In this document: piece by piece, positions 25,893 through 36,744 of the stretch
Layout of the letters: the number at the start of each line of letters is the position of its first letter
Numbering within the stretch: position 1 is the first letter of the stretch
NCBI RefSeq assembly: GCF_024273195.1
Contig: NZ_JAMZCU010000001.1
Coordinates: 310,001 to 374,000 of the forward strand
Source of the DNA: Devosia ureilytica
Lineage (GTDB): Bacteria; Pseudomonadota; Alphaproteobacteria; Rhizobiales; Devosiaceae
Length of the DNA stretch: 64,000 nucleotides
Reading direction: 5' to 3'
Made by a program: the position numbers and the translations under genes
The notes under the pieces: model-generated
What the model was told of the DNA's origin: nothing
What the model saw: only the letters and a program-made list of their open reading frames with translations
Database searches by the model: none

Positions 25893-27392
25893 GTGACCCT
25901 CGTTGATACCCGCACCCCCGACAAGAAGCGCCTGATTTCCGGTTCGACCGGCGATTGGGAAGTGATCATCGGCATGGAGGTTCATGCGCAGGTGACCAGC
26001 GAGAGCAAGCTGTTCTCCGGCTCGTCCACCGCCTTCGGCAACCCGCCCAATGCCAATGTGAGCTTTGTGGATGCGGCCATGCCCGGCATGTTGCCCACCA
26101 TCAACGAAGAATGCGTGCGCCAGGCCGTGCGCACCGGCCTGGGGCTCAAGGCGAAAATCAACAAGCGCTCGGTGTTCGACCGGAAGAACTACTTCTACCC
26201 CGACCTGCCGCAGGGCTATCAGATCAGCCAGTTCAAGGACCCCATCGTGGGCGAAGGCGTGGTGTTGCTCGATGTTGATGGGGAGCGAATCGAGATCGGC
26301 GTGGAGCGCCTGCATCTGGAGCAGGACGCCGGCAAGTCGATCCACGACCAGCACCCGAACATGAGCTATGTCGACCTCAACCGCTCCGGCGTGGCGCTGA
26401 TGGAAATTGTCTCCAAGCCAGACCTGCGCTCGTCGGAAGAGGCCAAGACTTATCTGAGCAAGCTGCGCACCATTCTGCGCTATCTGGGCACTTGCGACGG
26501 CAATATGGAGCAGGGCTCCATGCGCGCCGACGTCAATGTGTCGGTGCGTCGCCCGGGCGGTGAATTCGGCACGCGCTGCGAGATCAAAAACGTCAACTCC
26601 ATCCGGTTTGCCGGCCAGGCGATTGAATATGAAGCGCGGCGTCAGATCGATATTCTGGAAGATGGTGGCTCCATCGACCAGGAGACGCGGCTTTACGACC
26701 CCAAAACCGGCGAAACGCGGTCGATGCGCTCCAAGGAAGAAGCGCACGACTATCGCTATTTCCCTGACCCGGACCTGCTGCCGCTCGAATTTGATGACGC
26801 CTTCGTGGCGAAGTTGGCGGAAGGCCTGCCGGAACTGCCGGACGAAAAGCAGGCCCGCTTCATCAGCGACTACGGTGTGACCGCCTATGACGCCATGGTG
26901 CTGACGCTCGACCGCGAAACCGCTGATTATTATGAGGCTTGTGTTGCCCATGGCGGCACAAAGCGCGATGGCAAGGCCGTAGCCAATATTCTCAATGGTG
27001 ACGTGGCCGCCTTTGCCAATAGCCAGGGCCTGGCTGTCTGGGAAACCCATTTGAAGCCGGCGCAGATTGCCGGTCTGGTCGACCTGATCGCAGGTGGCAC
27101 GATTTCGTCCAAGGGTGGCAAGGACGTGCTGCAGATCATGATCGCCGAGGAGCCTGAGGGTGAACCGGCAGAGATCGTCGAGCGTCGCGGCCTCAAGCAG
27201 GTGACCGATCTGGGCGCCATCGAGAAGATCGTCGACGACATCATTGCCGCCAACCCGGATCAGGTGGAAAAGGTCAAAGCCAAGCCGACCATGATCGGCT
27301 GGTTCGTCGGCCAGGCGATGAAGGCTTCTGGCGGTAAGGCCAATCCGCAGGCCCTCAACGACCTGATGAAGAGCAAGCTCGGCATCGAATAG
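25893..27392 (+). CDS. gatB: Asp-tRNA(Asn)/Glu-tRNA(Gln) amidotransferase subunit B
   Basis: 499 residues. GatB signatures: [20 protein letters not shown] near the N-terminus, [59 protein letters not shown], and the C-terminal YqeY-like domain with [13 protein letters not shown]. It activates mischarged tRNA with ATP and uses ammonia from GatA. GTG start at 25893 with AGGA seven bases before. The gatCA pair is 2 kb upstream; the whole set supports tRNA-dependent Asn/Gln synthesis. It ends 18 bases before the convergent proline-rich gene. Confidence 0.97.
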   Translation: MTLVDTRTPDKKRLISGSTGDWEVIIGMEVHAQVTSESKLFSGSSTAFGNPPNANVSFVDAAMPGMLPTINEECVRQAVRTGLGLKAKINKRSVFDRKNYFYPDLPQGYQISQFKDPIVGEGVVLLDVDGERIEIGVERLHLEQDAGKSIHDQHPNMSYVDLNRSGVALMEIVSKPDLRSSEEAKTYLSKLRTILRYLGTCDGNMEQGSMRADVNVSVRRPGGEFGTRCEIKNVNSIRFAGQAIEYEARRQIDILEDGGSIDQETRLYDPKTGETRSMRSKEEAHDYRYFPDPDLLPLEFDDAFVAKLAEGLPELPDEKQARFISDYGVTAYDAMVLTLDRETADYYEACVAHGGTKRDGKAVANILNGDVAAFANSQGLAVWETHLKPAQIAGLVDLIAGGTISSKGGKDVLQIMIAEEPEGEPAEIVERRGLKQVTDLGAIEKIVDDIIAANPDQVEKVKAKPTMIGWFVGQAMKASGGKANPQALNDLMKSKLGIE

Positions 27393-27410
27393 GCCGCCAA
27401 TTCAGCTTGG

Positions 27411-27755
27411 TCACGGGTTCCAGTCGTTGAGGGGCTCCGGGGGCAGGCTGTAATCCAGCTCTTCTTCATCATCATTGCGCATCGGACTGGTGTGTGGATG
27501 CTCCGCATCCGATGTCGGCAGGCCGGCGGGCATGGGCGGTACCGGTTCTGGCCGGTGGCCGCGTGTCGGCTGGTAGCCTGGATCGTGCGGAAACTCTTCC
27601 GGGAACGACGGCGCTGGATCTTCGCCCGGCTGGTCGGGCGGGGTTTCCCGTGGTGGCTGCGGGACGGGGTCCGCGGGTTGCGGCTGGGCCGGCTCGGGCT
27701 GCGGCACGATCTCGTCGGGTGAGACGGGATCGATATCAGGTCTTGGATCGGGCAT
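27411..27755 (-). CDS. proline-rich low-complexity protein, unknown function
   Basis: 114 residues, mostly Pro, Glu, Asp, Gln and Arg, starting MPDPRPDIDPVSPDE. There is no signal peptide, membrane helix or recognisable domain, so it is presumably disordered. A CAGGAG-type ribosome-binding site precedes the ATG at 27755, which supports that it is translated. It is downstream of the EamA transporter gene. I do not recognise a family. In such GC-rich DNA a non-coding frame with this composition is possible, so confidence is modest. Confidence 0.5.
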   Translation of the reverse strand: MPDPRPDIDPVSPDEIVPQPEPAQPQPADPVPQPPRETPPDQPGEDPAPSFPEEFPHDPGYQPTRGHRPEPVPPMPAGLPTSDAEHPHTSPMRNDDEEELDYSLPPEPLNDWNP

Positions 27756-27808
27756 GGCAAATCTCCTGCGAACCAACGGGGGGCTCGCAGGAGAGTTCCA
27801 ATCCGCGT

Positions 27809-28699
27809 TCAGGCTGGGGCGCGCTGCCAGATCTGGCGGATGCGCCCATCGATGAACAGCAGGCCAAAAAAGATCACCAACATGCCGAGGACCTGAATGG
27901 GGAGGATGGTTTCACCCAGCACGGTCACGCCGATCAGCAGCGCCGAAATCGGCGCGATGAACGTGGTGGTGGCAAAGTTGGTGGCGCCGACGCGGGGCAG
28001 AATACGGTACATGACCTGGAAGGTGAAGGCGGTCGAGAGCAGGCCGATGGCGAGTGCCGCGCCCCAGGTTTCTGGACGGGTCATATGCGGCACGCCTTCG
28101 GTGAAAAAGGCGACTGGCACGGCGATGACGGCAGCGCCCGTCAGGGCAATCGAGGCGAAAGCGGTCGGCTCGATATGCTTGAAACTGCGTGTGATATTGA
28201 GCGTGAGCGCATAGCAGAGCGTGGCGCCGAGACAGGCGGCCACGGCCCAGATCTGGGAATTGCCGCCCTGGGAGAGCGCCGGAGACACGAGGATTGCCGC
28301 GCCGACAAAGCCAATGGCAACGCCGGTGAATTTGGTACGCGAACCTTTTTCGCCACCGATCCAGAAGTGGGAGATGACGGCGGTGACCATGGGGGTCAAC
28401 GCATTGATGATCGCGGCGATGCCGCTGGCCAGATGCGCCTGGGCCAGTGGGAAGAGGGCGAAGGGAATGGCGTAGGCAACAACGCCGAGCGCGGCCAGTT
28501 GCAGCCAGAGCATTGGATCACGCGGGACGGGTTTGCGCAGGGCAACCATCACCGCCCAACAGCCGAGGGCGCCGATGCCGACGCGCAGCGAGGTGACCCA
28601 GAGCGGGCCGATTTCGCGGATCAGTATGGCGTTGAAAACAAAGGAACATCCCCAGATGGCGCCCAGGAGAATGATCCAGAACCAGTCGCGCAGACTCAT
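27809..28699 (-). CDS. EamA/DMT family transporter
   Basis: 296 residues with about ten hydrophobic helices in two homologous halves (EamA repeats), beginning RDWFWIILLGAIWGCSFVFNAIL and with ALAIGLLSTAFTFQVMYRIL in the second half. The drug/metabolite transporter superfamily includes amino-acid exporters and metabolite permeases. Substrate is not predictable. It starts at ATG 28699, is the first gene towards the proline-rich frame, and shares strand with purM-purN upstream, from which it is separated by 95 bases containing no clear promoter. Confidence 0.9.
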   Translation of the reverse strand: MSLRDWFWIILLGAIWGCSFVFNAILIREIGPLWVTSLRVGIGALGCWAVMVALRKPVPRDPMLWLQLAALGVVAYAIPFALFPLAQAHLASGIAAIINALTPMVTAVISHFWIGGEKGSRTKFTGVAIGFVGAAILVSPALSQGGNSQIWAVAACLGATLCYALTLNITRSFKHIEPTAFASIALTGAAVIAVPVAFFTEGVPHMTRPETWGAALAIGLLSTAFTFQVMYRILPRVGATNFATTTFIAPISALLIGVTVLGETILPIQVLGMLVIFFGLLFIDGRIRQIWQRAPA

Positions 28700-28794
28700 T
28701 TTTGCATACCCGCTTAGAAGGCCGGCACGCTACGCCCCGCGTGAACAAAGGTCGAACCGATTTTGACGATAGGTCCATCAATTGTTGTGATGGA

Positions 28795-29379
28795 TCAGAG
28801 ACGTGCGGTGCCCGTGGCGAGGAGGCGCAGGGCCTCGGGGTAGATGCGGTGTTCTTCGACGAGAAGTCGGGTGGCGAGGGTCTCGGGGGTGTCGCCGGGC
28901 AGCACCGGGATGCGGGCCTGGAGAATGGCGGGGCCTTCATCGAGGCCAGGGGTCACGAAATGAACGGTGCAACCGTGTTCAGCAACGCCGTCGGCCAGGG
29001 CGCGCTCGTGGGTGTGCAAGCCCTTGTAGGCGGGCAGGAGAGAGGGGTGGATGTTGATCAATCGGCCCATCCAGCGGTTGACGAAATCCTCGCCCAGAAT
29101 GCGCATGAAGCCGGCCAGGCAGACGAAGTCGACCTCCCAGCCTTCGAGCAGCTGGGTCATGGTGTCTTCGAACATTTCGCGGCTAAGGAACTTGCTTTGG
29201 GCCAGCGAGGCCGTCGCAATGCCATTGGCTGCGGCGATCTCGAGACCCGGTGCCGCGGCACGATTTGACAGCACGCCAACAATCTCGGCGGGGAAATCAG
29301 GCGCCTTGGCAGCTTCGATCAGCGCGGACATGTTCGAGCCGCGGCCGGAAATCAGAATGGCAACGCGCTTGCGGTTCAC
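28795..29379 (-). CDS. purN: phosphoribosylglycinamide formyltransferase
   Basis: 194 residues from GTG 29379: [19 protein letters not shown] at the N-terminus, [34 protein letters not shown] (catalytic His and folate loop) and [18 protein letters not shown] with the catalytic Asp. It transfers formyl from 10-formyl-THF in purine synthesis. The GTG overlaps the purM stop by four bases (GTGA), so it follows purM in one operon. A longer upstream frame is an artefact of purM. Confidence 0.95.
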   Translation of the reverse strand: MNRKRVAILISGRGSNMSALIEAAKAPDFPAEIVGVLSNRAAAPGLEIAAANGIATASLAQSKFLSREMFEDTMTQLLEGWEVDFVCLAGFMRILGEDFVNRWMGRLINIHPSLLPAYKGLHTHERALADGVAEHGCTVHFVTPGLDEGPAILQARIPVLPGDTPETLATRLLVEEHRIYPEALRLLATGTARL

Positions 29380-30452
29380 AGTGCGAGCTTGCCGCGGAAG
29401 GTGACGGGTTCGCCATCGCGGGCAACCAGCTGGCCGACAATGGCTGCCGTTTCGCCATCGGCGGTGAGCTTTGTCACCAGTGCTTCGGCATCCTCGGGGG
29501 CGACGGCGACAAGCATGCCGACGCCGCAATTGAAGGTGCGCAGCATTTCACGCTCGCTCATGCCGCCGACATGGCTGAGCCAGCCAAAGACGGGCGGGAC
29601 GCTGACTGCAGTGAGGTCGATGTCAGCCGCCAGGTCATCGGGCAGGACGCGCGGGATGTTGTCGATGAAACCACCGCCGGTAATGTGGGCCAGGGCCTTG
29701 ATGCCAAGGCCGGCGCGCAGGGCGGCGAGCAACGGCTTGACATAGATGCGGGTGGGTTCGAGCAGGGCTTCGGCCAGCGACTTGCCGTCGGCGAAAGGGG
29801 CCGGCGCGTCCCAGGCGAGGCCGGAAAGATCTACGATCTTGCGGACAAGTGAATAGCCATTGGAATGGACGCCTGACGAAGCCACAGCCACAAGGGTATC
29901 GCCAGCAGCAATATCCTTGCGGGGCAGGAGGGCGTTGCGCTCGGCAGCGCCGACGGCAAAGCCGGCGAGATCATAATCGTTGCCATGGTACATGCCCGGC
30001 ATTTCGGCGGTTTCGCCGCCGATCAGCGCGCAGCCCGCGAGGCGGCAGCCATGGGCGATGCCCTCGACAATAGCGGTCGCCTGGGCGACGTCGAGTTTGC
30101 CGGTGGCCAGGTAGTCAAGGAAGAACAGCGGCTCGGCGCCCTGGACTACCAAATCGTTGACGCACATAGCCACGAGGTCCTGGCCGATGGTTCCGTGCCG
30201 GCCGGTATCAATGGCAATCTTGAGCTTGGTGCCAACGCCATCATTGGCCGCAACCAGCACCGGATCTGTGAACCCGGCGGCTTTGAGATCGAACAGGCCA
30301 CCAAAGCCACCAATCTCGCCATCGGCGCCGGGCCGGCGCGTGGAGCGCACGGCTGGCTTGATAGCTTCCACCAGTGCATTGCCGGCGTCGATGTCGACGC
30401 CTGCCTGCTTGTACGAGAGACCGTTTGATGGCAGGTTTTGTGCGTCGGTCAT
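29376..30452 (-). CDS. purM: phosphoribosylformylglycinamidine cyclo-ligase
   Basis: 358 residues. Family motifs: [72 protein letters not shown] and [16 protein letters not shown]. It closes the imidazole ring of AIR. I selected ATG 30452 (MTDAQNL) over the upstream ATG 30467 because AAGAAGG lies a few bases before 30452. It is first of the purMN operon and divergent from the AI-2E transporter gene at 30587. Confidence 0.96.
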   Translation of the reverse strand: MTDAQNLPSNGLSYKQAGVDIDAGNALVEAIKPAVRSTRRPGADGEIGGFGGLFDLKAAGFTDPVLVAANDGVGTKLKIAIDTGRHGTIGQDLVAMCVNDLVVQGAEPLFFLDYLATGKLDVAQATAIVEGIAHGCRLAGCALIGGETAEMPGMYHGNDYDLAGFAVGAAERNALLPRKDIAAGDTLVAVASSGVHSNGYSLVRKIVDLSGLAWDAPAPFADGKSLAEALLEPTRIYVKPLLAALRAGLGIKALAHITGGGFIDNIPRVLPDDLAADIDLTAVSVPPVFGWLSHVGGMSEREMLRTFNCGVGMLVAVAPEDAEALVTKLTADGETAAIVGQLVARDGEPVTFRGKLAL

Positions 30453-30586
30453 AAGCCTTCTTGCCATACTGGGGATTGCGGGCGCAAATGGCTGCGCGCG
30501 AACCGGGTTGGTTGAATTTTTCGGTGTTGGCCGTTAGACGGCCTGATAGCTTTTCGATTACCCAGACGCAAGGGCTGCCCGACTTC

Positions 30587-31678
30587 ATGGCACTCAGAAA
30601 TCAAGTGTTCATCTGGATTGGGTTGCTTCTCGCCCTGATCCTGACCCTTTGGATATTTCGTGGCATCCTGCTCCCCTTCGTGGTGGGTGCGGCCCTGGCC
30701 TATTTGCTGAACCCGCTGGTCAACCAGTTGCAGAAGTGGCGTTTCAGCCGCGTCTGGGCCACGGTGGTGGTGCTGCTGAGCGTGCTGACCATTGTGATCA
30801 GCCTGTTCTTCATGTTCGTGCCGCTGATCGGTCAACAGATTGTTGGCCTGATCCAGCGCCTGCCGCGCTATGTCGGCGATTTGCAGGAACTGGCGGTTAC
30901 CTGGTCGCCGGAGATCAACGAATGGCTGGGACCAGAGCGCGCCGCGCAATTGCAGACCAGCCTCAATGACCTTGCACGCCAGGCCCTGGGTTTCATCGCA
31001 ACATTGCCCGCGGAGCTGGTCAATATTGGTCTGACGGGTGCGGCGGTGGTTGGTTTCGCAGTGCTGGCGCCGGTTGTGGCCTTCTACCTACTGCTCGACT
31101 GGGAAGGCATGGTGCGCGGCATCGATGAACTTCTGCCCAAGGAACACAAGGGCGAGGTGAAGGGTATTCTGCGCGAAATCGACAAATCGATGGCCGGAGT
31201 GATCCGCGGGCAGGGCAGCGTGCTGTTGCTCGATGCGGCCTTTTATGCGACGGCGCTGAGCCTGATCGGGCTCAACTATGGTCTGGCGGTTGGTCTGATC
31301 GCAGGATTGCTGAGCTTCATACCGTTTGTGGGTTTCGCCGTGGGGCTGGGCCTTTCAGTGGGGATCGCGCTGGTCCAGTATGCGCCGAACTGGTGGATGA
31401 TCGCCCTTGTCGCTGGTGTCTATTTTTTCTGGCAGTTCATCGAGGGCAATATTCTTTACCCCAAGCTGGTCGGGTCCTCGATCAACATCAATCCGGTCTG
31501 GATGATGTTCGCCCTTTTGGGCCTGGGCGCCATCTTCGGCTTTGTCGGCCTGCTGCTGGCCGTGCCGATGGCGGCCATCGCCTCGGTGCTGGTGCGCTAT
31601 GGGGTGCGCAAATACAAGGAAAGCACGCTCTATCTCGGTCCCAAACGACGTGCTTCGCGTGACGATGCCATACCCTGA
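30587..31678 (+). CDS. AI-2E family transporter (PerM-like)
   Basis: 363 residues of the UPF0118/AI-2E exporter family: an N-terminal helix pair (IWIGLLLALILTLWIFRGIL and a second), a middle soluble part, then four or so C-terminal helices with GFAVLAPVVAFYLL, FIPFVGFAVGLGLSVG and FWQFIEGNILYPKLVG. The FIEGNIL-LVG motif is typical. Role in rhizobia is unknown; the family was named for AI-2 export but is broader. It lies immediately upstream of hdaA, overlapping it by 14 bases, as in other Rhizobiales. Confidence 0.92.
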   Translation: MALRNQVFIWIGLLLALILTLWIFRGILLPFVVGAALAYLLNPLVNQLQKWRFSRVWATVVVLLSVLTIVISLFFMFVPLIGQQIVGLIQRLPRYVGDLQELAVTWSPEINEWLGPERAAQLQTSLNDLARQALGFIATLPAELVNIGLTGAAVVGFAVLAPVVAFYLLLDWEGMVRGIDELLPKEHKGEVKGILREIDKSMAGVIRGQGSVLLLDAAFYATALSLIGLNYGLAVGLIAGLLSFIPFVGFAVGLGLSVGIALVQYAPNWWMIALVAGVYFFWQFIEGNILYPKLVGSSININPVWMMFALLGLGAIFGFVGLLLAVPMAAIASVLVRYGVRKYKESTLYLGPKRRASRDDAIP

Positions 31679-32393
31679 AACCGGACCGCGGCAATTGCCG
31701 CTCGATCTGGGCCATGAACCATCGCATGCCGAAGACGACTTTCTGGTCGGTGAAGGCAATGGATTGGCGCATGCGCGAATCCTTGCCTGGCCGCATTGGC
31801 CTGACGGGGTGACGCTGCTGATTGGGCCGGCAGCCTCGGGCAAATCGCATCTGGCCCGTATTTTTGCCGACCGCAGTGGCGCGCTGGTCGTGACCCCAGA
31901 GAGCATTGGCGCAGTGGCTGCCGTGCCGGGTCGGCAGGCCGTGGTGGTGGAGGATGTCGACCGCCTTGGCTATGACGAACACGATCTGTTCCATTTGTTG
32001 AACCAGGCGATGCGGGGCGAGCGCACGCTGCTGCTCAGTGCGCGGGAAGATGTTGCGCACTGGCCACTTCGGACCGATGATGTGCGCTCGCGGGTTCGCC
32101 GTGCGCCGGTTTTCCGGCTGGAAGTCAGCGACGACATCGAACTGTCACAGATGTTCGTGAAACTGTTCGGGGATCGGCAAATCAGGATCGATCCCAAGGT
32201 CATCGGCTATGTGGTGCCGCGCATGGAGCGCAGCCCCGAGGAGGCTGCTGCCCTTGTTGATCTCATGGACAGGCTGGCCCTTGCCAAGGGGTCGGCCATT
32301 ACCCGCACAATAGCGTCGGAAGCCCTTGCGCTGCGCCAGAATGCGCAGGGACTCGACCGGCAACAGGATTGGGACGCCGAAGCCGATGAATGA
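31665..32393 (+). CDS. hdaA: HdaA, regulator of DnaA (AAA+ domain)
   Basis: 242 residues. The N-terminal QLPLDLG (residues 10-16) matches the beta-clamp-binding motif of Hda proteins, and the DnaA-like AAA+ domain has the Walker A loop [12 protein letters not shown] and the Walker B-like VVVEDVDRL. It lacks the DnaA DNA-binding domain IV. HdaA bound to the clamp makes DnaA hydrolyse its ATP after initiation, which prevents over-replication. The start ATG 31665 overlaps the transporter end by 14 bases. The next gene, ppk, overlaps its end by eight bases. This transporter-hdaA-ppk-ppx run is typical of the order. Confidence 0.93.
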   Translation: MPYPETGPRQLPLDLGHEPSHAEDDFLVGEGNGLAHARILAWPHWPDGVTLLIGPAASGKSHLARIFADRSGALVVTPESIGAVAAVPGRQAVVVEDVDRLGYDEHDLFHLLNQAMRGERTLLLSAREDVAHWPLRTDDVRSRVRRAPVFRLEVSDDIELSQMFVKLFGDRQIRIDPKVIGYVVPRMERSPEEAAALVDLMDRLALAKGSAITRTIASEALALRQNAQGLDRQQDWDAEADE

Positions 32394-34551
32394 AATGAGC
32401 GAATTTGCCGAATCCGAGGGTTCGGCTCCCGACGTCGAGGCGCTGCGCGTTAGCCCGGCCCGCTTCGTCAATCGCGAAGTGAGCTGGTTGCAGTTCAACA
32501 TGCGGGTGCTCGAAGAAGCCGGCAACCAATCCCACCCGCTGCTGGAGCGGCTGCGGTTCGTATCAATCTCGGCGAATAATCTGGATGAATTCTACATGGT
32601 GCGCGTGGCCGGCCTCAAAGGCCAGATCCGCGCCGGCATGACCAAGCAGAGCGCCGATGGCCTTTCGCCCGCCGAGCAGTTGGACGAAATCGCCACCCTG
32701 GCGCAGCACCTGCAGCTTGAGCAGCAGGACCATTGGAAGGAACTGCGCGAAGAGCTGTTTGAGCAGAACGTCGTCATCCACGAGGCCGATGACCTGACCG
32801 CGGAGCAGATTGCTTATCTGCAGAAATTGTTCCGCGAGGAAATCTTCCCGATCCTCACGCCCATCGCGGTGGATCCGGCGCATCCGTTTCCGTTCATTCC
32901 CAATCTTGGACTGGCGCTGGCCTTTGAGCTGAAGCGCCCAAACAGTGACGAACACCTGACGGCGCTGGTGCGCATTCCGGGCAATCTCGACCGCTTTATC
33001 AATCTGCCGAGCGGACTGGTTTCCGAAGGACGCTCGGAAGTCGTGACCATCGATACGCTCATCAAGCTATTCTTTCACAAGATGTTTCCGGGCCATGAAG
33101 TGGTCGGTTCAGGGGCTTTCCGCATCATTCGGGACAGCGAAATCGAAATCGACGACGAGGCGGCGGACCTTGTGGTGGAGTTCGAAAGTGCGCTGCGCCA
33201 GCGGCGGCGCGGGCAGGTGATCCGGCTCGAAATCGAGCGGTCCATGCCCCGGGCCCTGAAGCGGCAAATCGGTGAACAACTGGGCGTCAAGGAAGCCGAG
33301 GTGTTCGAGGTGCAGGGGTTCCTGGGGTTGGCCGACGCGCGCAAGATTTGCGACATCGACCGGGCAGACCTCAAGTTCACGCCCTATCTAGCGCGCTTCC
33401 CCGAGCGCATCCGCGACTACAATGGCGACAGCTTTGCGGCCATTCGAGCCAAGGACATTCTGGTCCACCATCCGTTCGAGAGCTTCGATGTGGTGGCGCA
33501 GTTCCTGATGCAGGCGGCGCGCGACCCCGAGGTGGTGGCCATCAAGCAGACGCTTTATCGAACCTCGTCCGACAGCCCCATTGTCAAGGCGTTGGTCATG
33601 GCGGCTGAGGCCGGCAAGTCGGTGACGTGTCTGGTGGAACTCAAGGCGCGTTTTGACGAAGAGGCCAATATTCGCTGGGCGCGTGACCTGGAGCGGGCCG
33701 GGGCGCAGGTGGTGTTCGGGTTCATCGAACTTAAGACCCATGCCAAGCTGAGCCAAGTGGTAAGGCGCGAGAAGGGCAAGCTGGTCAGCTATTGCCATAT
33801 CGGCACGGGTAATTATCACCCGATTACCGCCAAGATTTATACGGACCTGAGCTATTTCACCATCGACCCGGCAATCACGCGGGACGTGGCGCGGGTGTTC
33901 AATTTCATCACGGGTTATGCGCGGCCGACCGAACTCGAAACCATCGCGGTTTCGCCGGTTAACCTGCGCCAGACCCTGGTGGACAATATCGCCCACGAGA
34001 TCGAACTGGCGCGCAGCGGACAGCCTGCGTCGATCCTGCTCAAGATGAATTCGCTAGTCGATCCGCAGGTGATCGATGCGCTTTATGATGCCAGCCAGGC
34101 GGGCGTAAAGATCGACCTCATCGTGCGCGGCATCTGCTGCCTGCGGCCCGGTATTCCAGGATTCTCGGACAATATTCGGGTGAAATCGGTGGTTGGCCGG
34201 TTCCTTGAACACAGCCGCATCTATTGCTTCGGCAATGGCGAGGCGATGCCGTCGCTGCGCGCCAAGGTCTATATCTCATCGGCCGACCTGATGGGCCGGA
34301 ACCTGGATGGCCGGGTGGAAACACTGGTGCCGATCCTGAATGAAACCGTGCACAAGCAGATCCTCGATCAAATTCTGGTTGCCTATCTCAAGGACAATCA
34401 GCAGAGCTGGGAAGTGCTTCCCGATGGCAGCTCGCATCGTGTAAAGGTCAATGAGGGCGAAGAGCCTTTCAATGCCCATGACTATTTCATGACCAATCCT
34501 TCCCTGTCCGGGCGCGGTAGCGCGGGCATGGTGGAGAGTGACGAGGCTTGA
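32386..34551 (+). CDS. ppk: polyphosphate kinase 1
   Basis: 721 residues. N-terminal region: [17 protein letters not shown]; middle: [12 protein letters not shown]-type [16 protein letters not shown]; catalytic core: [29 protein letters not shown] (phosphorylated His) and [12 protein letters not shown] (second His), with the family ending [10 protein letters not shown]. It makes polyphosphate reversibly from ATP. Start at ATG 32386, or the nearby 32395, is uncertain by three codons. It is followed with four-base overlap by the exopolyphosphatase gene, so synthesis and degradation are encoded together. Confidence 0.95.
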   Translation: MNEMSEFAESEGSAPDVEALRVSPARFVNREVSWLQFNMRVLEEAGNQSHPLLERLRFVSISANNLDEFYMVRVAGLKGQIRAGMTKQSADGLSPAEQLDEIATLAQHLQLEQQDHWKELREELFEQNVVIHEADDLTAEQIAYLQKLFREEIFPILTPIAVDPAHPFPFIPNLGLALAFELKRPNSDEHLTALVRIPGNLDRFINLPSGLVSEGRSEVVTIDTLIKLFFHKMFPGHEVVGSGAFRIIRDSEIEIDDEAADLVVEFESALRQRRRGQVIRLEIERSMPRALKRQIGEQLGVKEAEVFEVQGFLGLADARKICDIDRADLKFTPYLARFPERIRDYNGDSFAAIRAKDILVHHPFESFDVVAQFLMQAARDPEVVAIKQTLYRTSSDSPIVKALVMAAEAGKSVTCLVELKARFDEEANIRWARDLERAGAQVVFGFIELKTHAKLSQVVRREKGKLVSYCHIGTGNYHPITAKIYTDLSYFTIDPAITRDVARVFNFITGYARPTELETIAVSPVNLRQTLVDNIAHEIELARSGQPASILLKMNSLVDPQVIDALYDASQAGVKIDLIVRGICCLRPGIPGFSDNIRVKSVVGRFLEHSRIYCFGNGEAMPSLRAKVYISSADLMGRNLDGRVETLVPILNETVHKQILDQILVAYLKDNQQSWEVLPDGSSHRVKVNEGEEPFNAHDYFMTNPSLSGRGSAGMVESDEA

Positions 34552-36089
34552 ATTTGACACAGTTCTGGGGCGTCGATGCCGATCCGACCGCGCAGGGACG
34601 CATCAAGGGCGCCCGTCCAGTGGCCGTTCTCGACATCGGTTCCAATTCGGTCCGCCTGGTGGTTTATGAGCGCCATGCGCGCGCGCTGACGCCGCTCTAC
34701 AATGAAAAATCCGCCTGCGCCCTGGGGCGCGGGATGGCCCAGAGCGGCCGGCTGGCAGACGCCAATATGGACAAGGCCATCGAAGCCATGAAGCGCTTTG
34801 CGCTGGTGGCGCGCATGATGCGGGTGGGCAAGACCTATATCCTGGCCACGTCTGCGGTGCGCGACGCTGCCAACCGGGCGGAATTCGTCGCCGCCGTCGA
34901 GGCGGTCATGGAGGCCCCTGTTCGGGTGCTCAGTGGCGAGGAAGAGGCCCATTACGCGGCGCTTGGTGTGGTGGCGGGTATTCCCGGCTTTGCCGGCGTG
35001 GTGGGCGATCTTGGCGGCGGAAGTCTCGAATTTTCCAATATTGCCAATGGCCATGACACCAATGGTGAAAGTTTTGAGCTGGGTGTCATTCGCCTGCAGG
35101 ACGATGCCAATGGCTCGCCCAAGGCCGCTGCGGCGCTGGCCGAGGAGCGGTTGGAGGGGTCAATCCTCAAAGGCGCCGAGGCCGGGACGCAATTTGCCGC
35201 GATCGGGGGCACCTGGCGTTCGTTGGCCAAGCTGCATCAAGCCCAGCGGGATTATCCGTTGCACATGGTGCAGGACTATGTGGTAGCGGCCGAGGAGATG
35301 ATCAGCTTTTGCCAGGAGATCGTCGCGGCGGATTCGCTTAAATCCTATGAGGGCTCGGGGAAAGTCAGCAGTTCCCGCCGGGAACTGGTGCCGATCGGCG
35401 CGGCCGTGTTGGCCGAAATTCTCAAGGCGGGTCGATTTTCCAGCGTTGTGTTTTCGGCGCTTGGGGTGCGTGAAGGCTATTTGCACGGCATGCTGGACGA
35501 GCGGGAGCGCGGTATCGATCCCCTGATCCAGGGCGCCGAAGAGCTTTCGGTGTTGCGTTCGCGTTCGCCAGCCCACGCCAATGACCTGATCGAGTTCACC
35601 AGCCAGTATTTTGATTGTGCCGGGATCGGCGAAACGCCGGCGGAGATGCGCCTGCGCATTGTCGCTTGCCTTTTGGCCGACATCGGCTGGCGCTCGCACC
35701 CCGACTATCGCGGGCCGCAAAGCGTTGACGCAGTCGCCTATGGATCGCTGACAGGGGTCGATCACCCTGGACGAAGCTTTCTCGCCCAGACCATGGCCGT
35801 GCGCTACGATGGGCTCAAGAGCAAGGCTGCGCAGGTGTTGGCGCCGCTTGGATCAGCGGAGTTGACGGCGCGGGCGCGGCTGATCGGGTCGCTGATGCGC
35901 GTTGCCTATCCGATGACTGCCGCCATGCCCGGCATTCTGCCGCGCACCCATTTCAGCCGAAATGCCGACGCTCTGGTGCTCAACCTGCCAGCCGACTTTG
36001 CGTTTCTCAACGGCGACCATCTACGCAACCGCCTCCGCCAATTCGCCGAGGGTGCGGGTCATGCGGAATCGCGGGTTGTGGTCGGGTAG
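34548..36089 (+). CDS. ppx: exopolyphosphatase / guanosine pentaphosphate phosphohydrolase
   Basis: 513 residues. The ASKHA-fold Ppx/GppA motifs are [17 protein letters not shown] (phosphate 1), [24 protein letters not shown] and, later, a C-terminal HD-like helical domain. It releases phosphate from polyphosphate, possibly also pppGpp. The TTG start overlaps the ppk stop (TTGA). A second TTG two codons later is possible. It ends at 36089, four bases before the broken hepT of the opposite strand. Confidence 0.93.
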   Translation: MNLTQFWGVDADPTAQGRIKGARPVAVLDIGSNSVRLVVYERHARALTPLYNEKSACALGRGMAQSGRLADANMDKAIEAMKRFALVARMMRVGKTYILATSAVRDAANRAEFVAAVEAVMEAPVRVLSGEEEAHYAALGVVAGIPGFAGVVGDLGGGSLEFSNIANGHDTNGESFELGVIRLQDDANGSPKAAAALAEERLEGSILKGAEAGTQFAAIGGTWRSLAKLHQAQRDYPLHMVQDYVVAAEEMISFCQEIVAADSLKSYEGSGKVSSSRRELVPIGAAVLAEILKAGRFSSVVFSALGVREGYLHGMLDERERGIDPLIQGAEELSVLRSRSPAHANDLIEFTSQYFDCAGIGETPAEMRLRIVACLLADIGWRSHPDYRGPQSVDAVAYGSLTGVDHPGRSFLAQTMAVRYDGLKSKAAQVLAPLGSAELTARARLIGSLMRVAYPMTAAMPGILPRTHFSRNADALVLNLPADFAFLNGDHLRNRLRQFAEGAGHAESRVVVG

Positions 36090-36092
36090 GTT

Positions 36093-36399
36093 CTAGTCGC
36101 CGTCTTGGACAGCATCGATCATCGAAGAAATTGCCCGATCCAGTGCGTCCAGTTCGGTCGTGTAGATGTCCCACAAAGTTCGCGCGTCCGACCTGTGATA
36201 AGTGTGTCTCAGAACATTCCCCAGATCTGCAACATTGCGCCACGGCACATCGGGGCCATAATCATCCTTTAGCTCCTGCGGAACGTGCCGCGATGCTTCG
36301 CTTGCAGCTTCTAGATACCGCTCGAACGCCGCTCTCACGACGTATTTTGGCGATCAAGTCTCTTATGTCGTTGAGCCGATAGACAATTCGCCTGGTCAT
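36093..36399 (-). pseudogene. HepT-like (DUF86) protein, disrupted by internal deletion and frameshift
   Basis: The intact start is ATG 36399, overlapping the mntA stop by one base, and begins M-T-R-R-I-V-Y-R-L-N-D-I-R-D-L-I-A-K-I as in HepT-like proteins. This frame runs to TGA after 45 codons. The rest of the family, from RAAFERYLEAASEASRHVP to the end, is in another frame that starts at about 36338. Compared with relatives that have roughly 20 residues between the first helix and the LEIISEAS-type helix, that segment is missing, so a deletion not divisible by three is likely. The HEPN-type motif is also reduced (GNVLRHTYH lacks the first Arg). The cognate nucleotidyltransferase upstream is intact. 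Confidence 0.75.
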
Positions 36400-36704
36400 T
36401 AAAATACTTGTACGAGATCTGTTCTCGTCGCCCTGACAAAGCTCTCGTCGAGACTTCTTCTCATGAATATGTTTGCGGGTAGTCCTGTGTGGTCTTCCAC
36501 GATGTGCCCGATGCCCACCATTTTCAACATTGAAAACGGCTTCGTATCGTCAACCTCGATCATCAGGTCTATGTCACTATCGGGGCCGTGGTCACCCCTT
36601 GCACGTGAGCCGAATAGAGTGAGGTGCGTTACGCCACCACGCTCGAACTGAGGTCTCAGTTCACGGAGTTCTTTCAGAAGCTGTTCTCGGGCCAGTTCGC
36701 GCAT
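36399..36704 (-). CDS. MntA-like minimal nucleotidyltransferase
   Basis: 101 residues with the GS-x10-D-x-D signature: GSRARGDHGPDSDIDLMIE, the metal-binding motif of minimal nucleotidyltransferases. In MntA/HepT toxin-antitoxin pairs this protein adenylylates and inactivates the HepT ribonuclease. Here HepT is broken, so the antitoxin appears to be left alone. Hand-counted GC is low in this locus: 24 of 60 bases at 36361-36420 and 31 of 60 at 36481-36540, against 39 of 60 at 36781-36840 in rnd. Low GC points to acquisition. Confidence 0.88.
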   Translation of the reverse strand: MRELAREQLLKELRELRPQFERGGVTHLTLFGSRARGDHGPDSDIDLMIEVDDTKPFSMLKMVGIGHIVEDHTGLPANIFMRRSLDESFVRATRTDLVQVF

Positions 36705-36744
36705 GTATCAAGAATAGCACGCGAAATTGGTCGTTCCAAGAATG

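Noticed and set aside
36093-36338. An intact short HepT protein starting at GTG 36338
   Set aside because: The frame would lack the conserved N-terminal helix, which is found in the other frame next to the mntA stop; a broken gene explains both.
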